Assembly: GCA_028386065.3 (NCBI GenBank)
Contig: JAKUCV010001844.1
Span: forward strand, 264,014-328,013
Reading direction: 5' to 3'
DNA: 64,000 nt
Source: Turnera subulata
Lineage: Eukaryota > Streptophyta > Magnoliopsida > Malpighiales > Passifloraceae
The notes beneath the pieces were generated by a model. It made no database searches and was not told where the DNA came from. It saw only the letters and a list, made by a program, of their open reading frames with translations. A program made the position numbers and the translations under genes. Each line of letters opens with the position of its first letter. Position 1 is the stretch's first letter. Of this stretch, positions 10,362-21,101 are shown piece by piece.

Positions 10362-11684
10362 TTGTGGAACTACAAAGGAGATCCCGACTTGATCAAGCTG
10401 AAGGAAGCGGTCCGCAGTGGAAAAGAAGACAAGTTTCACATAGCCATGGATAGTGCACTGATGCTGGGGAAATGTCTATGTGTACCTAGTGTTGGTGACC
10501 TGCGCAGTCAGATTCTGGAAGAAGGACATATGACACCGTATGCTATGCTTCCCGGAAGTACCAAGATGTATCAGAATTTGAGGAGTCATTTTTGGTGGTC
10601 GCGTATGAAGAAAGATGTAGCCGAGTATGTTGCTAAGTGTATCACCTGCCAGCAAGTGAAAGCTGAGCATCAGGCTCCAGCGGGGAAGTTAAGATCTTTG
10701 ACAGTGCCAGAGAGGAAATGGGAGATGATTACCATGGATTTTGTGGTCGGATTACCGTTGACTCGGAGACAGCATGATGCTATCTGGGTTATCATTGATC
10801 GACTTACAAAATCAGTCCATTTTCTTCCCATCCGACAGACAGACACCTTGGATAAGTTGGCGAAGCAGTATATTGCAGAGATTATGAGACTACATGGGAT
10901 TCCTAAGTTTATAGTCTTAGATAGAGATCCGAGATTCACATCACGATTTTGGAAGAGTCTGCAAACAGCTTTGGGTACGAAGTTGAGTTTCAGTATTGCA
11001 TTTCACCCTCAGACAGACAGACAGTCAGAAAGGACTATTCAGACACTGGAAGACATGTTAAGGGCTTGTGTTCTTAATTTCAAAGGGAGTTGGGATCAGC
11101 ATTTGGCTTTGGCGGAGTTTGTCTACAACAACAGTTTTCATTCTAGTATTGGCATGCCACCGTTTGAAGCTCTTTACGGAAGGAAGTGCCGAAGTCCAGT
11201 TTGTTGGGATGAAGAAAGTCTTCATTTGATCGTTGGTCCAGAGTTGGTTAAGCAGACAGTTGATAAGATTCAGACAGTTAAGCAGAGTATGAGAGCAGCT
11301 CAGGACCGACAGAAGAGTTATGCCGATAAGCATCGACGTGAGATGGAGTACCAGGTGGGAGAAAGAGTTTTCCTCCGAGTTGCGCCTTGGAAGGGTGTTA
11401 TCAGATTCGGGAAAAGAGGGAAGTTAAGTCCCATGTACATCAGGCCGTATGAGAACGTGGAAAGGGTTGGACCCTTGGCGTACAGATTATCTCTACCGGA
11501 GGACTTGTCACGGATTCATGACGTGTTCCAAGTCCCCATGTTGAGGAGGTACAGATCAGATCTGAGCCATGTGATTACTACAGCAGATGTTGAGGTCGCA
11601 GAGGATCTTACGTATACAGAGTTGCCAGAACAGATTCTTGCCCGAGAGGTCAGACAGTTGAGAACCGAGTCATTCCGATGGTGA
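10362..11684 (+). CDS. Ty3 integrase with frameshifted chromodomain-like tail
   Basis: The longest open pol frame here (440 residues). An HHCC-like zinc domain near residues 60-100 keeps CITCQQVKAEHQ, but the second His position reads Leu in YAMLPGSTKMY. The catalytic core follows: ITMDFVVGLPLT (first Asp), a second Asp in VLDRDPRFTS, HPQTDRQSERT (Glu), then the GPF-like RPYENVERVGPLAYRL module. The C-terminus enters a chromodomain-like tail (ILAREVRQLRT) but a one-base deletion near 11670 stops the frame at 11682; the rest of the tail is readable in the next frame to about 11782 (STWEVEEHMRSQYPHLF). Chromodomains of Tekay chromoviruses target integration to heterochromatin; this is family knowledge. 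Confidence 0.88.
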   Translation: MWNYKGDPDLIKLKEAVRSGKEDKFHIAMDSALMLGKCLCVPSVGDLRSQILEEGHMTPYAMLPGSTKMYQNLRSHFWWSRMKKDVAEYVAKCITCQQVKAEHQAPAGKLRSLTVPERKWEMITMDFVVGLPLTRRQHDAIWVIIDRLTKSVHFLPIRQTDTLDKLAKQYIAEIMRLHGIPKFIVLDRDPRFTSRFWKSLQTALGTKLSFSIAFHPQTDRQSERTIQTLEDMLRACVLNFKGSWDQHLALAEFVYNNSFHSSIGMPPFEALYGRKCRSPVCWDEESLHLIVGPELVKQTVDKIQTVKQSMRAAQDRQKSYADKHRREMEYQVGERVFLRVAPWKGVIRFGKRGKLSPMYIRPYENVERVGPLAYRLSLPEDLSRIHDVFQVPMLRRYRSDLSHVITTADVEVAEDLTYTELPEQILAREVRQLRTESFRW

Positions 11685-11782
11685 AGGTTAAATGGAGCAA
11701 GCACTCTGCGAAAGAGTCTACGTGGGAAGTCGAGGAGCACATGCGTTCTCAGTATCCGCATTTGTTCACAGCGTCAGAGTGA

Positions 11783-11818
11783 ATTTTGGGGACGAAATTA
11801 TTTTTAAGGCGGGTAGGC
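11783..11818 (+). other. 3' terminal motif and polypurine region
   Basis: ATTTTGGGGACGAAATT followed by an AAGGCGGGTAGGC run ends at the 3' LTR. This is where plus-strand DNA synthesis would start. The same motif ends the non-autonomous elements on the minus strand (near 56560 and 36393), tying them to this family. Confidence 0.8.
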
Positions 11819-14443
11819 TGTAACAGCCTAGGTAAAAATTTGCATTTTTACCGGGACTGTTTAAGTAATTTTACAGTAATTTACCATTGATTTTAATCTT
11901 GGGTAATTAATTCGTGGTAAACGAGCATCGAATTCCGAAATTAAGCCTTGTCCCACGCTCGGGATTTTTCTGCGGATTTTACGGACCAAAGATGGAATTT
12001 TTCGGGTCCAGGAATCTTCAGAAAAGTCGGGTTTTTCCTCGAGTTTACGGACCAGAATTAAAGGTAAAGAGGTATAATGGATAGTTTCTAGTCCAGACAG
12101 TGCATAGTGCATCTGCATAGTAAAGATGCTTTTTCCTGTGAAATCTATGATCTTCTTTTCCTGTGAGCATGTGAAGCTTTGTCTCCTCCTGTGATGTTCG
12201 TGATATACCTTGTTAAAACTTGCCTCTTCCTCTCCCTGCAAAGCACCATCACCATCTTCTTCCCCCTGCCATTTCTTGCCCAGCTTCTTCAAAAAAAAAA
12301 AACACAAAAAAAAAACAACACACACTCGAGACCACCCCTCAATTCTTCCCCTTTCCTTTTCTTTTCTTCTTTTCTTTTGTTCTTCTCCTTCCCCGTGTTC
12401 ACCGAGCCGCCGCCCGAAGACCACCTCCACCACCTGACACCATACAAGCAGACACCGCCACCTGCCGCCTTCCTCTCTTCCTCCCCCTCTGCCCGTCGCT
12501 TCGCCCCGTCTGCATGCCGTCGCCCTTGCCGCCTCGTCTCATGCCACAGCCGCCGCCTGCGACCATCTCCTCCCTGAGCTCGTCAGCCTCCCTTGCCTGT
12601 GTCGCCCTCGCGTCGTCTCCATGCCGTAGCCGACTGCTCGTCGCGCCGTGCCCGCCTCGCCCGCCATCCATGCCGCCCGCGCAGGTAACCTCACGAAGAA
12701 GATGATACTGTGCATGCATGGTTGTTTCTTCCTCTTACGTGGGCTGAGTATTATATGCATGGGCTTTCTTTTTTTTGCTGCATGCATGGGTTTTTACGTG
12801 GGTCATATTGCATGGGCTGTGATGTTTTGTGCTTGGGCTAGTAATGGGCTTAGAGTTTTGGTTATGGGCCTGGGTTAATGGATTGGTTGGTTTAGTTTTA
12901 TGGGATGGGTTAATAGTTGGGCTTGGACTTTGTAGGTTTGAGCTGGGTTAATATGAGCTGAATGGTTTTGGCGTTGGGCTTGGGCCGAGCGGAACTGTTC
13001 ACGGCCCAGTCCATTTAAAAAAAATTATAATTCTGGAAAAAAGGAAATTAATTTGGTAAATATAATTTTTGGAAAAACATCTTATTCTCTAAGGTTATAA
13101 ATTATGAAAAGTAAAGATATATTTATGGAAATAATTTTGGAAGGTTTTTAACCAATGAAATAATACCGGAATAATACCGGGAAAAGTATTTTGACACCTA
13201 GAAATAAATGGTGAATGATGATGATAACAGGGTAACCGAGATCGAGCCGAGTTAACGTTTTATTTACAGTACTGCATATCATATGCATATCAAGTTTATT
13301 TGCATCTTATGTGTACATGCTATTATTTGCTATATAGGAATTGATATTGAACAGTTGCTTGAGGAAATTACTGTGGAACCCGAAGGAGGTTTCCATATTT
13401 GATAAACGGCTAAGGTGAGGATGGATAACCCTTGATATGTGCCTGTAATACTTTGTGTACTTTGTTGTTTGATTGAACTGCTGAGATATTCATTGTTGGA
13501 TATTTGACTGCTGTGATTATTGTTGTTGTGATTGTTGGACTGTGATATTGATTCTGTGGATATTGTGTTGAGATTGTTGTTGGACTATTGACCATGGATA
13601 ATTGATAATGGATATTGGAAATGGAAATTGGATAATTGGAAGTTGTGTTGACGACTTTAATGTCACTTGGAAAGTAGTGGTACGACTAGATGGGTAAAGA
13701 CTGTTTTGTGGTGGCCATGACCTGGGTTACTTGTGGTAAGCATGTCTATACTTGGGATGTCTATCCCGTTGATTTATTTGGGATGTCTATCCCTTGGTTA
13801 CTATTTGGGATGTCGATCCCTGGGTTCTCTTGGTTTGGTCTGGCACCCGGAATATGTTGATATCCAGGTCTGACCCCTAGCTTGTCCAGTCACGGGGCCC
13901 GGAAGATAAAATTGGTAATAATAAGATGTTCATTTGGTCTTGGCTCAGTCTTATTTGAGATGTGTTATTGCTTGCCTGTGTTTTCTTTTCTGTATTACGG
14001 TTGCCTGCATATCTTTGTTTATCCATGGTCGGTGAGCACTTCGGACTCACCCCTTACCTGCGGGGTTTCATCCCGTAGGTTAAGTTGTTTCGTAGTTCAG
14101 GTACGATGTTCGATGGCTGCTGCTTTCTTCTCCACCTGACTCCGGATCCATACCTCCGCTGCATGTGCATATAAGTCTTCCGCTGCTGTATTATATTTGT
14201 TGCTGTGTTACTGCTTTCCTATGATGCTTATATTGCTGTTTATACTATCTGCTGCTGTTGTTGAGCTTTGAGTGTGGATTGGATAATGGTCTCCGAGAGG
14301 GGTGACGGATGATGTCTTAGAACTTCTGCTATATTTGGAATTACTGTGTAGTATTTTGTCTGGGATGTACTGTCTATTCTATCAATAAGAATAGTTTCGA
14401 CGCGTGTTTACTGTGTTCGGTAAATACGAGTCGGGGTGCTTCA
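11819..14443 (+). repeat. 3' LTR of inner Ty3 element
   Basis: A 2.6-kb copy of 5623-8226 with scattered substitutions and small indels. TGTAACAGCC to GGTGCTTCA. The hairpin array lies at about 13735-13825, one unit with a mismatched arm. Confidence 0.92.
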
Positions 14444-14448
14444 GTAGG
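14444..14448 (+). repeat. Target-site duplication GTAGG (right copy)
   Basis: It matches 5618-5622, and the outer element's leader resumes immediately after it (GTAGGTCCTTGGG, as at 8247 in the inner element). Confidence 0.92.
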
Positions 14449-14539
14449 TCCTTGGGTGTTTGTTGTGATTGCTTGATTTTGCATAGTTTGTCATGAGTTG
14501 ATATAATATGCATGCATATACATTCTCATATAGGTAAGA

Positions 14540-15595
14540 TGAATGGATCCGGCTGGAGGAAATCAGCATGCTGGAGATCATCTAGACGATGATTAGGTAT
14601 CAGTAGACCAACCGCAGCTAGATGCGGAGCTCGATCCAACGGCACATTTGGAGGATATCAGGCAGACTCTGAACGCGGTAACTCGGATTCTCCAAAGGCA
14701 AGAGGCCAGAGATACCCGAATGGAAAACGAGGGGCATGTAGAGGACCCAGTGTACACGAAGTTGACCAAGCTTGGGGCCGAGTACTTTGAGGGTAATGTT
14801 ACCGTTCAAGCCGCAGACGAGTGGAAAAGCAGTTTAACCGGGTGATGATGAAGCTTTGGTGAAGAAATGACAAGTGGGTCGGGTATGCTACTGCGATGTT
14901 CAAGGGAGTTGCCGTGGACTGGTGGGAATCAGCTACCAGGGACATGCCGAAACCTATCGTTATGCCATGGACCGAGTTCACAGAGATGTTCCGAAGGAAG
15001 TTCGTCACATAAGCTTATCAGGATCAGCTAAAACGAGAGTTTCTAAGGTTGCAACAGGGACCTGAACAGACTGTCAACGACTACGAGATCAAGTTCACCC
15101 ACCTTTCCAACTATGCCAGGGAGTTTGTGCCTAACCAGGAGGCCAGATGCAAGCGTTTCTGGGATGGTCTTCGACCTGGTTTCCAGACAGTCATTGGGTT
15201 CAAGGTCTACGCAACATACCAGTATATGCTGTCAGATGCCCTAAGAGCCGAGATTATCTGGCTGGGCAATGAGAGGAAACAACGGGAGATCTAAAAAAAG
15301 AGAAGCTGCACAGAGTTTTGGGGGACAAAATAAGAGGTTCCAAATATTAGCCAACCAACTAGAGTTTAGGCAGAACTGTTCTATGCTAGTGAGTCAGGGT
15401 CGTGGATGGAACAACTAAAACAACAATAACTGAGGCAGTTCTTGGGTTCAGTTTGGAGGAACTACATCCGGAGACACTCATGCTAGATACACTTCGGGAA
15501 GATGCTACGAGTGTAATAAAGTCGGCCACTACCGGTCAACCTGTCCTAAGTTGGGATGATCAGGAGGTATGGCTCCTATACAGATAGTCCAAGCA
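14540..15595 (+). pseudogene. Ty3 gag of the outer element
   Basis: Broken frames give a retrotransposon gag: a helical N-terminal part (TRILQRQEARDTRM), FTKLGAEYF-like capsid start, AVDWWESATRDMP, then WTEFTEMFRRKF and LRLQQGPEQTVNDYEIKF, the usual capsid helices. At about 15500-15560 another frame carries a CCHC zinc knuckle spaced C-x2-C-x4-H-x4-C (CYECNKVGHYRSTC). Gag packages the RNA into particles. Several stops and at least two frameshifts interrupt it. It shows what the inner element has lost between its start and its protease. Confidence 0.85.
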
Positions 15596-15676
15596 TTAGT
15601 GGCTAGTGTTCCTAGTGGTTCTGGAGTTGGCTGAGGCCGAGGACGTGGAGCTGTTCCTGCGAGGACTCAGTCAGCC

Positions 15677-16110
15677 ATGAATCAGAGTGCAGTAGTGCCA
15701 AGAGCGTTTGTGATCACCGCTGAAGAGGATCCAGAAAACGTCGATGTTATTGCAGGTACTTTTATAGTCTTTGGTAGCATTGCATATACTCTGATAGATC
15801 CTGGTGCCACGCATTCTTTTGTTGCACAAAGTTTTGCTATACAATATAACTGTACAGAAGAGAGTTTAACACGTCCGTTAAGGGTTAGGTTACCCGCAGG
15901 CATAGTAGTTAGGTTAACACAGGTGTGCAAAGATGTTTCTATCACGTACGACAATGAGGTTTTTCTTGATCAGCTGGTAGTGATGAACATAGGGGGTTTC
16001 GACATGATCCTGTAGATGGATTGGTTGACAAGATACAGTGCCATGGTAAACTGTCGAACCAAGGAAGTGCTGCTGACTTTCGAAGGTGGACGACAAGTTT
16101 TGTTAACAGG
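15677..16110 (+). pseudogene. Ty3 protease of the outer element
   Basis: Reads DVIAGTFIVFGSIAYTLIDP and GATHSFV, then VVMNIGGFDMIL before a TAG at 16014 and MDWL after it. The region is collinear with 8390-8767 of the inner element. The active-site context DPGATH is the same in both copies, so the Pro is ancestral to this family rather than a single-copy mutation. The stop disables this copy. Confidence 0.83.
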
Positions 16111-16148
16111 TTACGACATGTAGTATTGTTGTTGAACAAGACTTCGGA

Positions 16149-17144
16149 ATGAAGCCGCATGGTCCAGACGCCTTGTTGACTCATGTCAAGGGCGAAGAAG
16201 TTCAGACACCAGTTTTAGAGGATATCACAGTGGTAAAGGAGTTTTCAGATATTTTTCTAGAGGATCTACCAGGATTGCCACCTAATAGAGAAATTGAGTA
16301 CACCATCGACTTAGTGCCAAGAGTGACACCTATCTCGATGGCACCGTATCGGATGGCACCAACCGAACTCCAGGAGCTCTAGAAACAGTTGGATGAGCTG
16401 TTAGAAAAGGGGTTCATCAGACCTAGTACATCACCGTGGGGGTCGCCAGTCATGTTTGTTAAGAAGAAGGATGGTAGCTTGTGCATGTGCGTAGACTATC
16501 GGCAGTTGAACAAAGTGACAGTGAAGAACAAGTACCCGCTTCCCAGGATTGATGAACTCTTTGATCAGTTATAGGAAGCTACCGTGTTCTCCAAGATAGA
16601 TCTTCGGTCTAGATATCATCAGATCAAGATTGCAGAGAAGGACATAACGAAGACAGCTTTCCGTATGCGCTATGGTCACTTTGACTTCACAGTGGTACCT
16701 TTCGGCTTGACCAATGCACCTGCAGTCTTCATGTGCTTGATGCACTTGGTCCTGAACGAGTTTCTTGACAAGTTCGTGGTAGTCTTCATCGATGACATCC
16801 TGATATACTCGAAGAACATAGAAGAGCATGAAGAACATCTGAGGGTAGTGCTCCAGAAGCTACGGGAGAAACAGTTGTATGCCAAGTTCAGTAAGTGTGA
16901 GTTTTGGCTCGGAGAAGTTGCATTCCTCGGACATGTTATATTTGGGGAAGGGATAAAAGTAAATCCTGCAAAGGTAAAAGCTGTGTTGGAATGGGAGCCT
17001 CCCAAGACGGTATCCGAGGTCAGAAGTTTTCTTGGCCTTGCGGGATATTACCGGAGGTTCATCGAGGGTTTCTCTTTGATAGCCAGCCCCATGACCAAGC
17101 TGTTGAAGAAAGACCAAGCTTTTGTATGGAGTGAAGCCTGCTAG
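16149..17144 (+). pseudogene. Ty3 reverse transcriptase of the outer element
   Basis: Three frame pieces (16149-16382, 16389-16574, 16584-17144) separated by TAG codons carry the full [38 protein letters not shown] (motif A), [11 protein letters not shown] (motif B in the usual form) and [13 protein letters not shown] (motif C), then [16 protein letters not shown]. It keeps the normal motif B that the inner copy has lost, but is closed by several stops, mostly at codons one transition or transversion away from sense. Confidence 0.87.
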
Positions 17145-17471
17145 AAAAGTTTTGACGAGCTGAAGAAGAAGTTGACAACTGCACCAGTTCTGACAGTACG
17201 TAAGCCAGGAGTGCAGTACGTTTTATTTTGTGATGCTTCAGGTCTTGATTTGGGAGCAGTGTTGATGCAAGAAGGCCGAGTGATTGCCTATGCCTCGAGA
17301 CAGTTAAGGCCACATGAGACGAATTACCCGAAACATGATCTAGAGATGACTACAGTGATTCTTACTTTGAAGATTTGGCGACACTACTTGTTTGGAGAGA
17401 GATGCCGGATTTTCACAGACCATAAAAATCTCAAGTATATCATGACTCAGAAGGAACCTACGTCCACCTAG
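17145..17471 (+). pseudogene. Ty3 RNase H, truncated
   Basis: [38 protein letters not shown] and [15 protein letters not shown] are recognisable RNase H motifs, with the Asp kept that the inner copy has changed. Homology ends abruptly at about 17465-17471 in unrelated AT-rich sequence, marking a deletion or rearrangement that removed integrase and the 3' LTR. Confidence 0.85.
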
Positions 17472-18462
17472 ATCGAATTATAACCTACATAATTTATTTA
17501 TTAGTTTTTTATTTAAATAATTATTAATATTAAAAAAACTATTTTATATATTATCGTGCTGTGGAAAAACTAGTTAAATCTAATGGTTCCTAATTATTTT
17601 AATAACTTTTTTACACCTTATCTATTTTTTTTTTCTTCTTTCTTTTTTGTTTTTTTCCTTTAGCCGAAAAAATAAATATTTAATTTCTTTCTTTCTCCAC
17701 ACATGCTTTTATTTACTCTCTTATTATTTGTCTTCAACCTTTGAAGGGAAAACTGAAAATCACCATGAATATGGATCTGCACATCTATATCACATGAAAT
17801 ATATAGCAGGTTAATCATATATATCACCCACCCGATCATCTCGTCATATTTTACAGTAGGATGATGCAGTAATACATGAGCGATAAGATGCTAATAGTTT
17901 CTCAGTTTGAAGGAAACTTGTCCACGCGACTTGTCAATCTCCCGGGGAAAGGGGCCAGCAACTAAAAGGGAGCAAGATCAAGACCCAGGAGAGAGATGGG
18001 TTTTGTAGTAGCAGTAGTAATAGTTTTGAAGTTTACTGTAAATCTTTCAGAGGTTGAAGACAAACAATAAGAGAATAAATAAAGATATGGATGGAAGAAG
18101 AAAGAATTAAATGCCTGTTTATTTATGTCCTCGGTTAAAAACAAAATGGAAAGAAGAAGAAAAATAAATAAGGTGTTGGAAGAAGAAGAAAAATAAATAA
18201 GGTGTTGGAAATTTTTTTTATGTAATAATTAAAAACTATTAGATTTAATCTAAGGTTTGAAACTGAAATAACAGCATCACTCCTATTGCCTCCCAACAGG
18301 AAAAGAGCCGAATCTAGTATAAACACAAACCTACCTTAGTCTCCTGATTTAACGTCACACGACAACACAACATTTTTTTCCTGTACACTTGAACCTTCCA
18401 TATTACCCTCAACCCCACCATAGATTGGAACACTTTCATGAAATTGATCAAGAGAGATATCA
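17472..18462. other. AT-rich spacer with a 32-bp tandem duplication
   Basis: No gene. Within about 18150-18212 a unit of about 30 bp (GGAAGAAGAAGAAAAATAAA then TAAGGTGTT) is present twice in tandem. A degraded TATA-module relative lies near 18330-18400 (TATAAACACAAACCTACC, then ATTTAACGTCACA). Confidence 0.55.
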
Positions 18463-18616
18463 TTGAAAAATGATAATCATGATGGGAATCGTCATTTTCA
18501 TGGCTATCTTAGCAGAGGAAATGTTCGAGTCCACACACTCGGATCAGTATGTTGCCAAAAACAACGTGAAACCGGTGGGTGTATAAATACAAACCTTCTT
18601 TGTCTCAGTGATTTAA

Positions 18617-18636
18617 AGTCACAAAACAACAAATTT
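18617..18636 (+). repeat. SINE target-site duplication (left copy)
   Basis: Twenty bases ending ACAAAACAACAAATTT, repeated exactly at 18809-18828. Confidence 0.85.
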
Positions 18637-18808
18637 CTTGGCTCACCTGGGTCAGAGCTACGAGCTTGGTTCTCATATTTTAGACTCTCCTCCAGTCACT
18701 TGTTTACCTTTGCTGCATGATGATACTCTTAACGTGGCACGACCACGATTTATCCCTGTAGCGTAACTTTCAATAATAGGCCTTGAGCCACCTTTCTTAC
18801 AAAAAAAA
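18637..18808 (+). mobile_element. SINE-like insertion with poly-A and target duplications
   Basis: A 172-bp insert starting CTTGGCTCACCTGGGTCAGA, which resembles an RNA polymerase III A box, with a weak B-box-like GCTTGGTTCTC, and ending in a short A run. It is flanked by exact 20-bp duplications and interrupts a repeat module whose other copies lack it. The insertion is certain; the SINE class is inferred from size, A-tail and duplication length. Confidence 0.7.
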
Positions 18809-18828
18809 AGTCACAAAACAACAAATTT
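18809..18828 (+). repeat. SINE target-site duplication (right copy)
   Basis: Exact copy of 18617-18636 directly after the A-tail. Confidence 0.85.
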
Positions 18829-19030
18829 TGTGCCTTATTTTTCCGTCAGAAGAAATTTATTTGTTATTCTTACAATGGGATGAATAAAATTTTTACCATG
18901 ATTAATTTTTTTATACAATTTTAAGAATAATTTGTTGAGAAATTTACTATTCCTATATATGTGATAATTATTATGTGATTATCCATATGCATCAGGGAAA
19001 AAGGTTTTATTGGTGGGATATTACTCATCA

Positions 19031-20254
19031 TTGATTGGTTAAGTCGTCTTGTGGAATTTAAATTGGACTAATCAAATGATGAAAAGTGTTTGGAAGTACC
19101 AAATTTAATGAAATTGCAGAATTCAAGGACCAAAATCTATAAAAATTAAGTACAATGACTAAAGTGTCATGGGTATCCTTCCTTTATCAAAAAAAAATCC
19201 TTGCCTAGTTGCTGCTGGATTACTTATCTTGTGCAGCTTTGTCGGAGCCTTGGTAGTTTTGTGATAGTCTAGTTAGGTTGTCGTTGTTACGTCTTGTGTA
19301 ATTAGGTGTATGTTTCCATACAATTGGTTGAGATTGCGCTCATCAAAATTTATCCTGTAGGTAGATTATAATCCTTTGTAGTAGATACTGCGAGGGTGGA
19401 TCATTCTGCTATAATGAACCCTAACTTTGAATATTATCATGCCTTTAAGCATCATCATTCCTTTGTAAAGGATTGTACATTTGTCGAGCCTTAGCATAAA
19501 AAAAAAAAACAATTAACCTTTCCCTTCATAGACTTAGCAAACATAAAAAAAGCTTGGTTCTTGTTGCTATCCTTTCTCAATCTTGTGGAAATGCTCATTA
19601 TTCTAATGTTTTGGCTTTGTTCATGTCAAATCTCTCCAATCTATTGTAGAGCATTACCATACTTCTATACAGGATTGTATATTCCAAGTTTAAACCTCAA
19701 CTCGGTCAACTACTCTTCCTTCAATAGCTTAGTGAATATATTCATCCATTTTCGGGTAGCGGTTGTGCAAATTGATCTAAAACCACTTTTGGCTCTAGAA
19801 ATGCCAAATCTATTTAACCAATGTCTTGATATTTAGCTCCAGTGACGATGATTCGATTTAGTGTTGAGCTACAACACTTGGAATTTTGAAGAAGATAAAT
19901 AAATCACCTTTATTTATCATAAAAAAGAAAATCACCTCCATCCTCTATCAAATTTTCGTTTCAACAAGCTTTTCTAAATAATTACATAACCACTCGTTAG
20001 TAGTACCATGTTTGGAAAACATCAAAATATAAACCACATGTATATGTAAACATTACTATACCACGTAATTACCCATCCTAACATTGTGGTCTCCTTCTTA
20101 GTAAGATAATTTTAACGTTAAAACTTAGATAGAAACAAATATACTTTTTAATAAAAATATTATTATTAATAATTTTACATGATTAAATAGATAAGGGGTG
20201 GTGTGTGTGTGGAACGAAACGTGTCATGCTACAGTTAAAAAAGCCAAAAAATAA
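19031..20254. other. Non-coding spacer, possible retroposon tail
   Basis: No supported gene. A segment at about 19196-19509 ends in a run of A at 19498-19510 and could be the 3' end of an old LINE or processed transcript, but I see neither a matching target duplication nor a protein motif. The rest is AT-rich. Confidence 0.4.
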
Positions 20255-20430
20255 TAATAATCATGGGAGTAGTCATTAATTTTCATGGCCAACTTAGCGC
20301 TCGGAGTATATAGCCAGAAACAACGTGATGCTCGTAGGGTATAAATACAAACCTTCCTTAGACTCGTCATTTAACGTCACACCACAACACAACAATTTTT
20401 TCTTTTTTTAACACTTGAACCCTGATATGT
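20255..20430 (+). promoter_or_regulatory. TATA-containing repeat module, copy 2
   Basis: AATAATCATGGGAGTAGTCA, then GCCAGAAACAACGTGATGCT, then GGGTATAAATACAAACCTTC (TATA box about 20339-20346) and ATTTAACGTCACACC. Collinear with the copies at 18463 and 22830. No ORF follows. Confidence 0.5.
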
Positions 20431-21093
20431 ACCCACAACACAACGATCTTTAGTTCATTAAAAGACAATGTTTTTTTTTTTTTGAGAATGACAATGTTGG
20501 TATCTCTAAGAACTAATTTTTTTTGAAAAATTACTTTTATGCCTGACGTTAAATATTTGTATTTGCGCGTATTTGTATCTGATGGTGACACAGATATTTT
20601 ATTATAAGATAGATAACCTATGTAACTTTCTTCCATAAAAAAAATGTAATAATAAAACCAGTTAAACCGGCATTCTTTTTAAGAATAGTGTTATTATTCC
20701 AGAGAAGAAACTGATGTTTTTTTTAAAAAAATATAAATACTGAATTTATTTTGTTTTAAAAAATTAAGAACAGTTGCAGTGGCTATTATTTGGACCCAAG
20801 CTCCTCATCGTAGTCCAGAAATACTAAAACAGGCAATGCAGGTATATCATCTATTTTCGTACACCACAGTCCACAAAAGTAGTAATAACTTGGTGCTGAG
20901 ATGTTCATAATTACAAGGAAGCTAATTGTTTTCTTCTCAAAAAAATTATAACATGTTTACTTTTTTACATTTGCTTCTCAGTCACGTTTCTTTACAATTA
21001 TTATTTTTTTCTTTACAATTATTTTAAGTAGCGCATAAATAATAGAAAGGAATATGTAGCACAATATAACTTCTTTGGATAGGAATAATAGAA
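20431..21093. other. Non-coding AT-rich spacer
   Basis: AT-rich sequence with homopolymer runs. I see no gene or recognisable element. Confidence 0.5.
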
Positions 21094-21101
21094 CGTGTCA
21101 T
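21094..21101 (+). repeat. hAT target-site duplication CGTGTCAT (left copy)
   Basis: An 8-bp duplication repeated at 21843-21850, the length made by hAT transposases. Confidence 0.88.

Larger units (their letters stand above)
5623..14443 (+). mobile_element. Inner Ty3/Tekay-like chromovirus, complete LTR to LTR
   Basis: An 8.8-kb element with two long LTRs (5623-8226, 11819-14443), a primer site, protease, reverse transcriptase, RNase H, integrase, a chromodomain-like tail and a polypurine region. It is bounded by GTAGG duplications and sits just behind the primer site of an older member of the same family. gag is deleted and pol carries stops, so it cannot move by itself, though its ends could still be used in trans. 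Confidence 0.93.
3054..17471 (+). mobile_element. Outer Ty3 (Tekay-like chromovirus), split by inner element, 3' truncated
   Basis: The element comprises a 5' LTR (3054-5597), its primer site (5600-5616) and, after a same-family insertion (5623-14443), its internal gag-pol (14449-17471). The coding part stops inside RNase H at about 17471 and integrase and 3' LTR are missing, so no target duplication can be scored. LTR termini (TGTAACAG and GCGTTTCA), the pol sequence and the relative inner element, whose pol ends in a chromodomain-like tail, point to the Tekay/Del lineage. Many stops show it is old. Confidence 0.88.
18463..19030 (+). promoter_or_regulatory. TATA-containing repeat module, copy 1, split by a SINE
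   Basis: The module shows GTCATTTTCATGGC, then GCCAAAAACAACGTGA, then GTATAAATACAAACCTTC with a good plant TATA box (about 18582-18589) and a following TTTGTCTC. It resumes after the SINE at 18829 with TTCCGTCAGAAGAAATTT and GAATAAAAT. Related modules occur at 20255, 21850 and 22830. No ORF follows, so promoter activity is inferred from sequence only. Confidence 0.5.
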
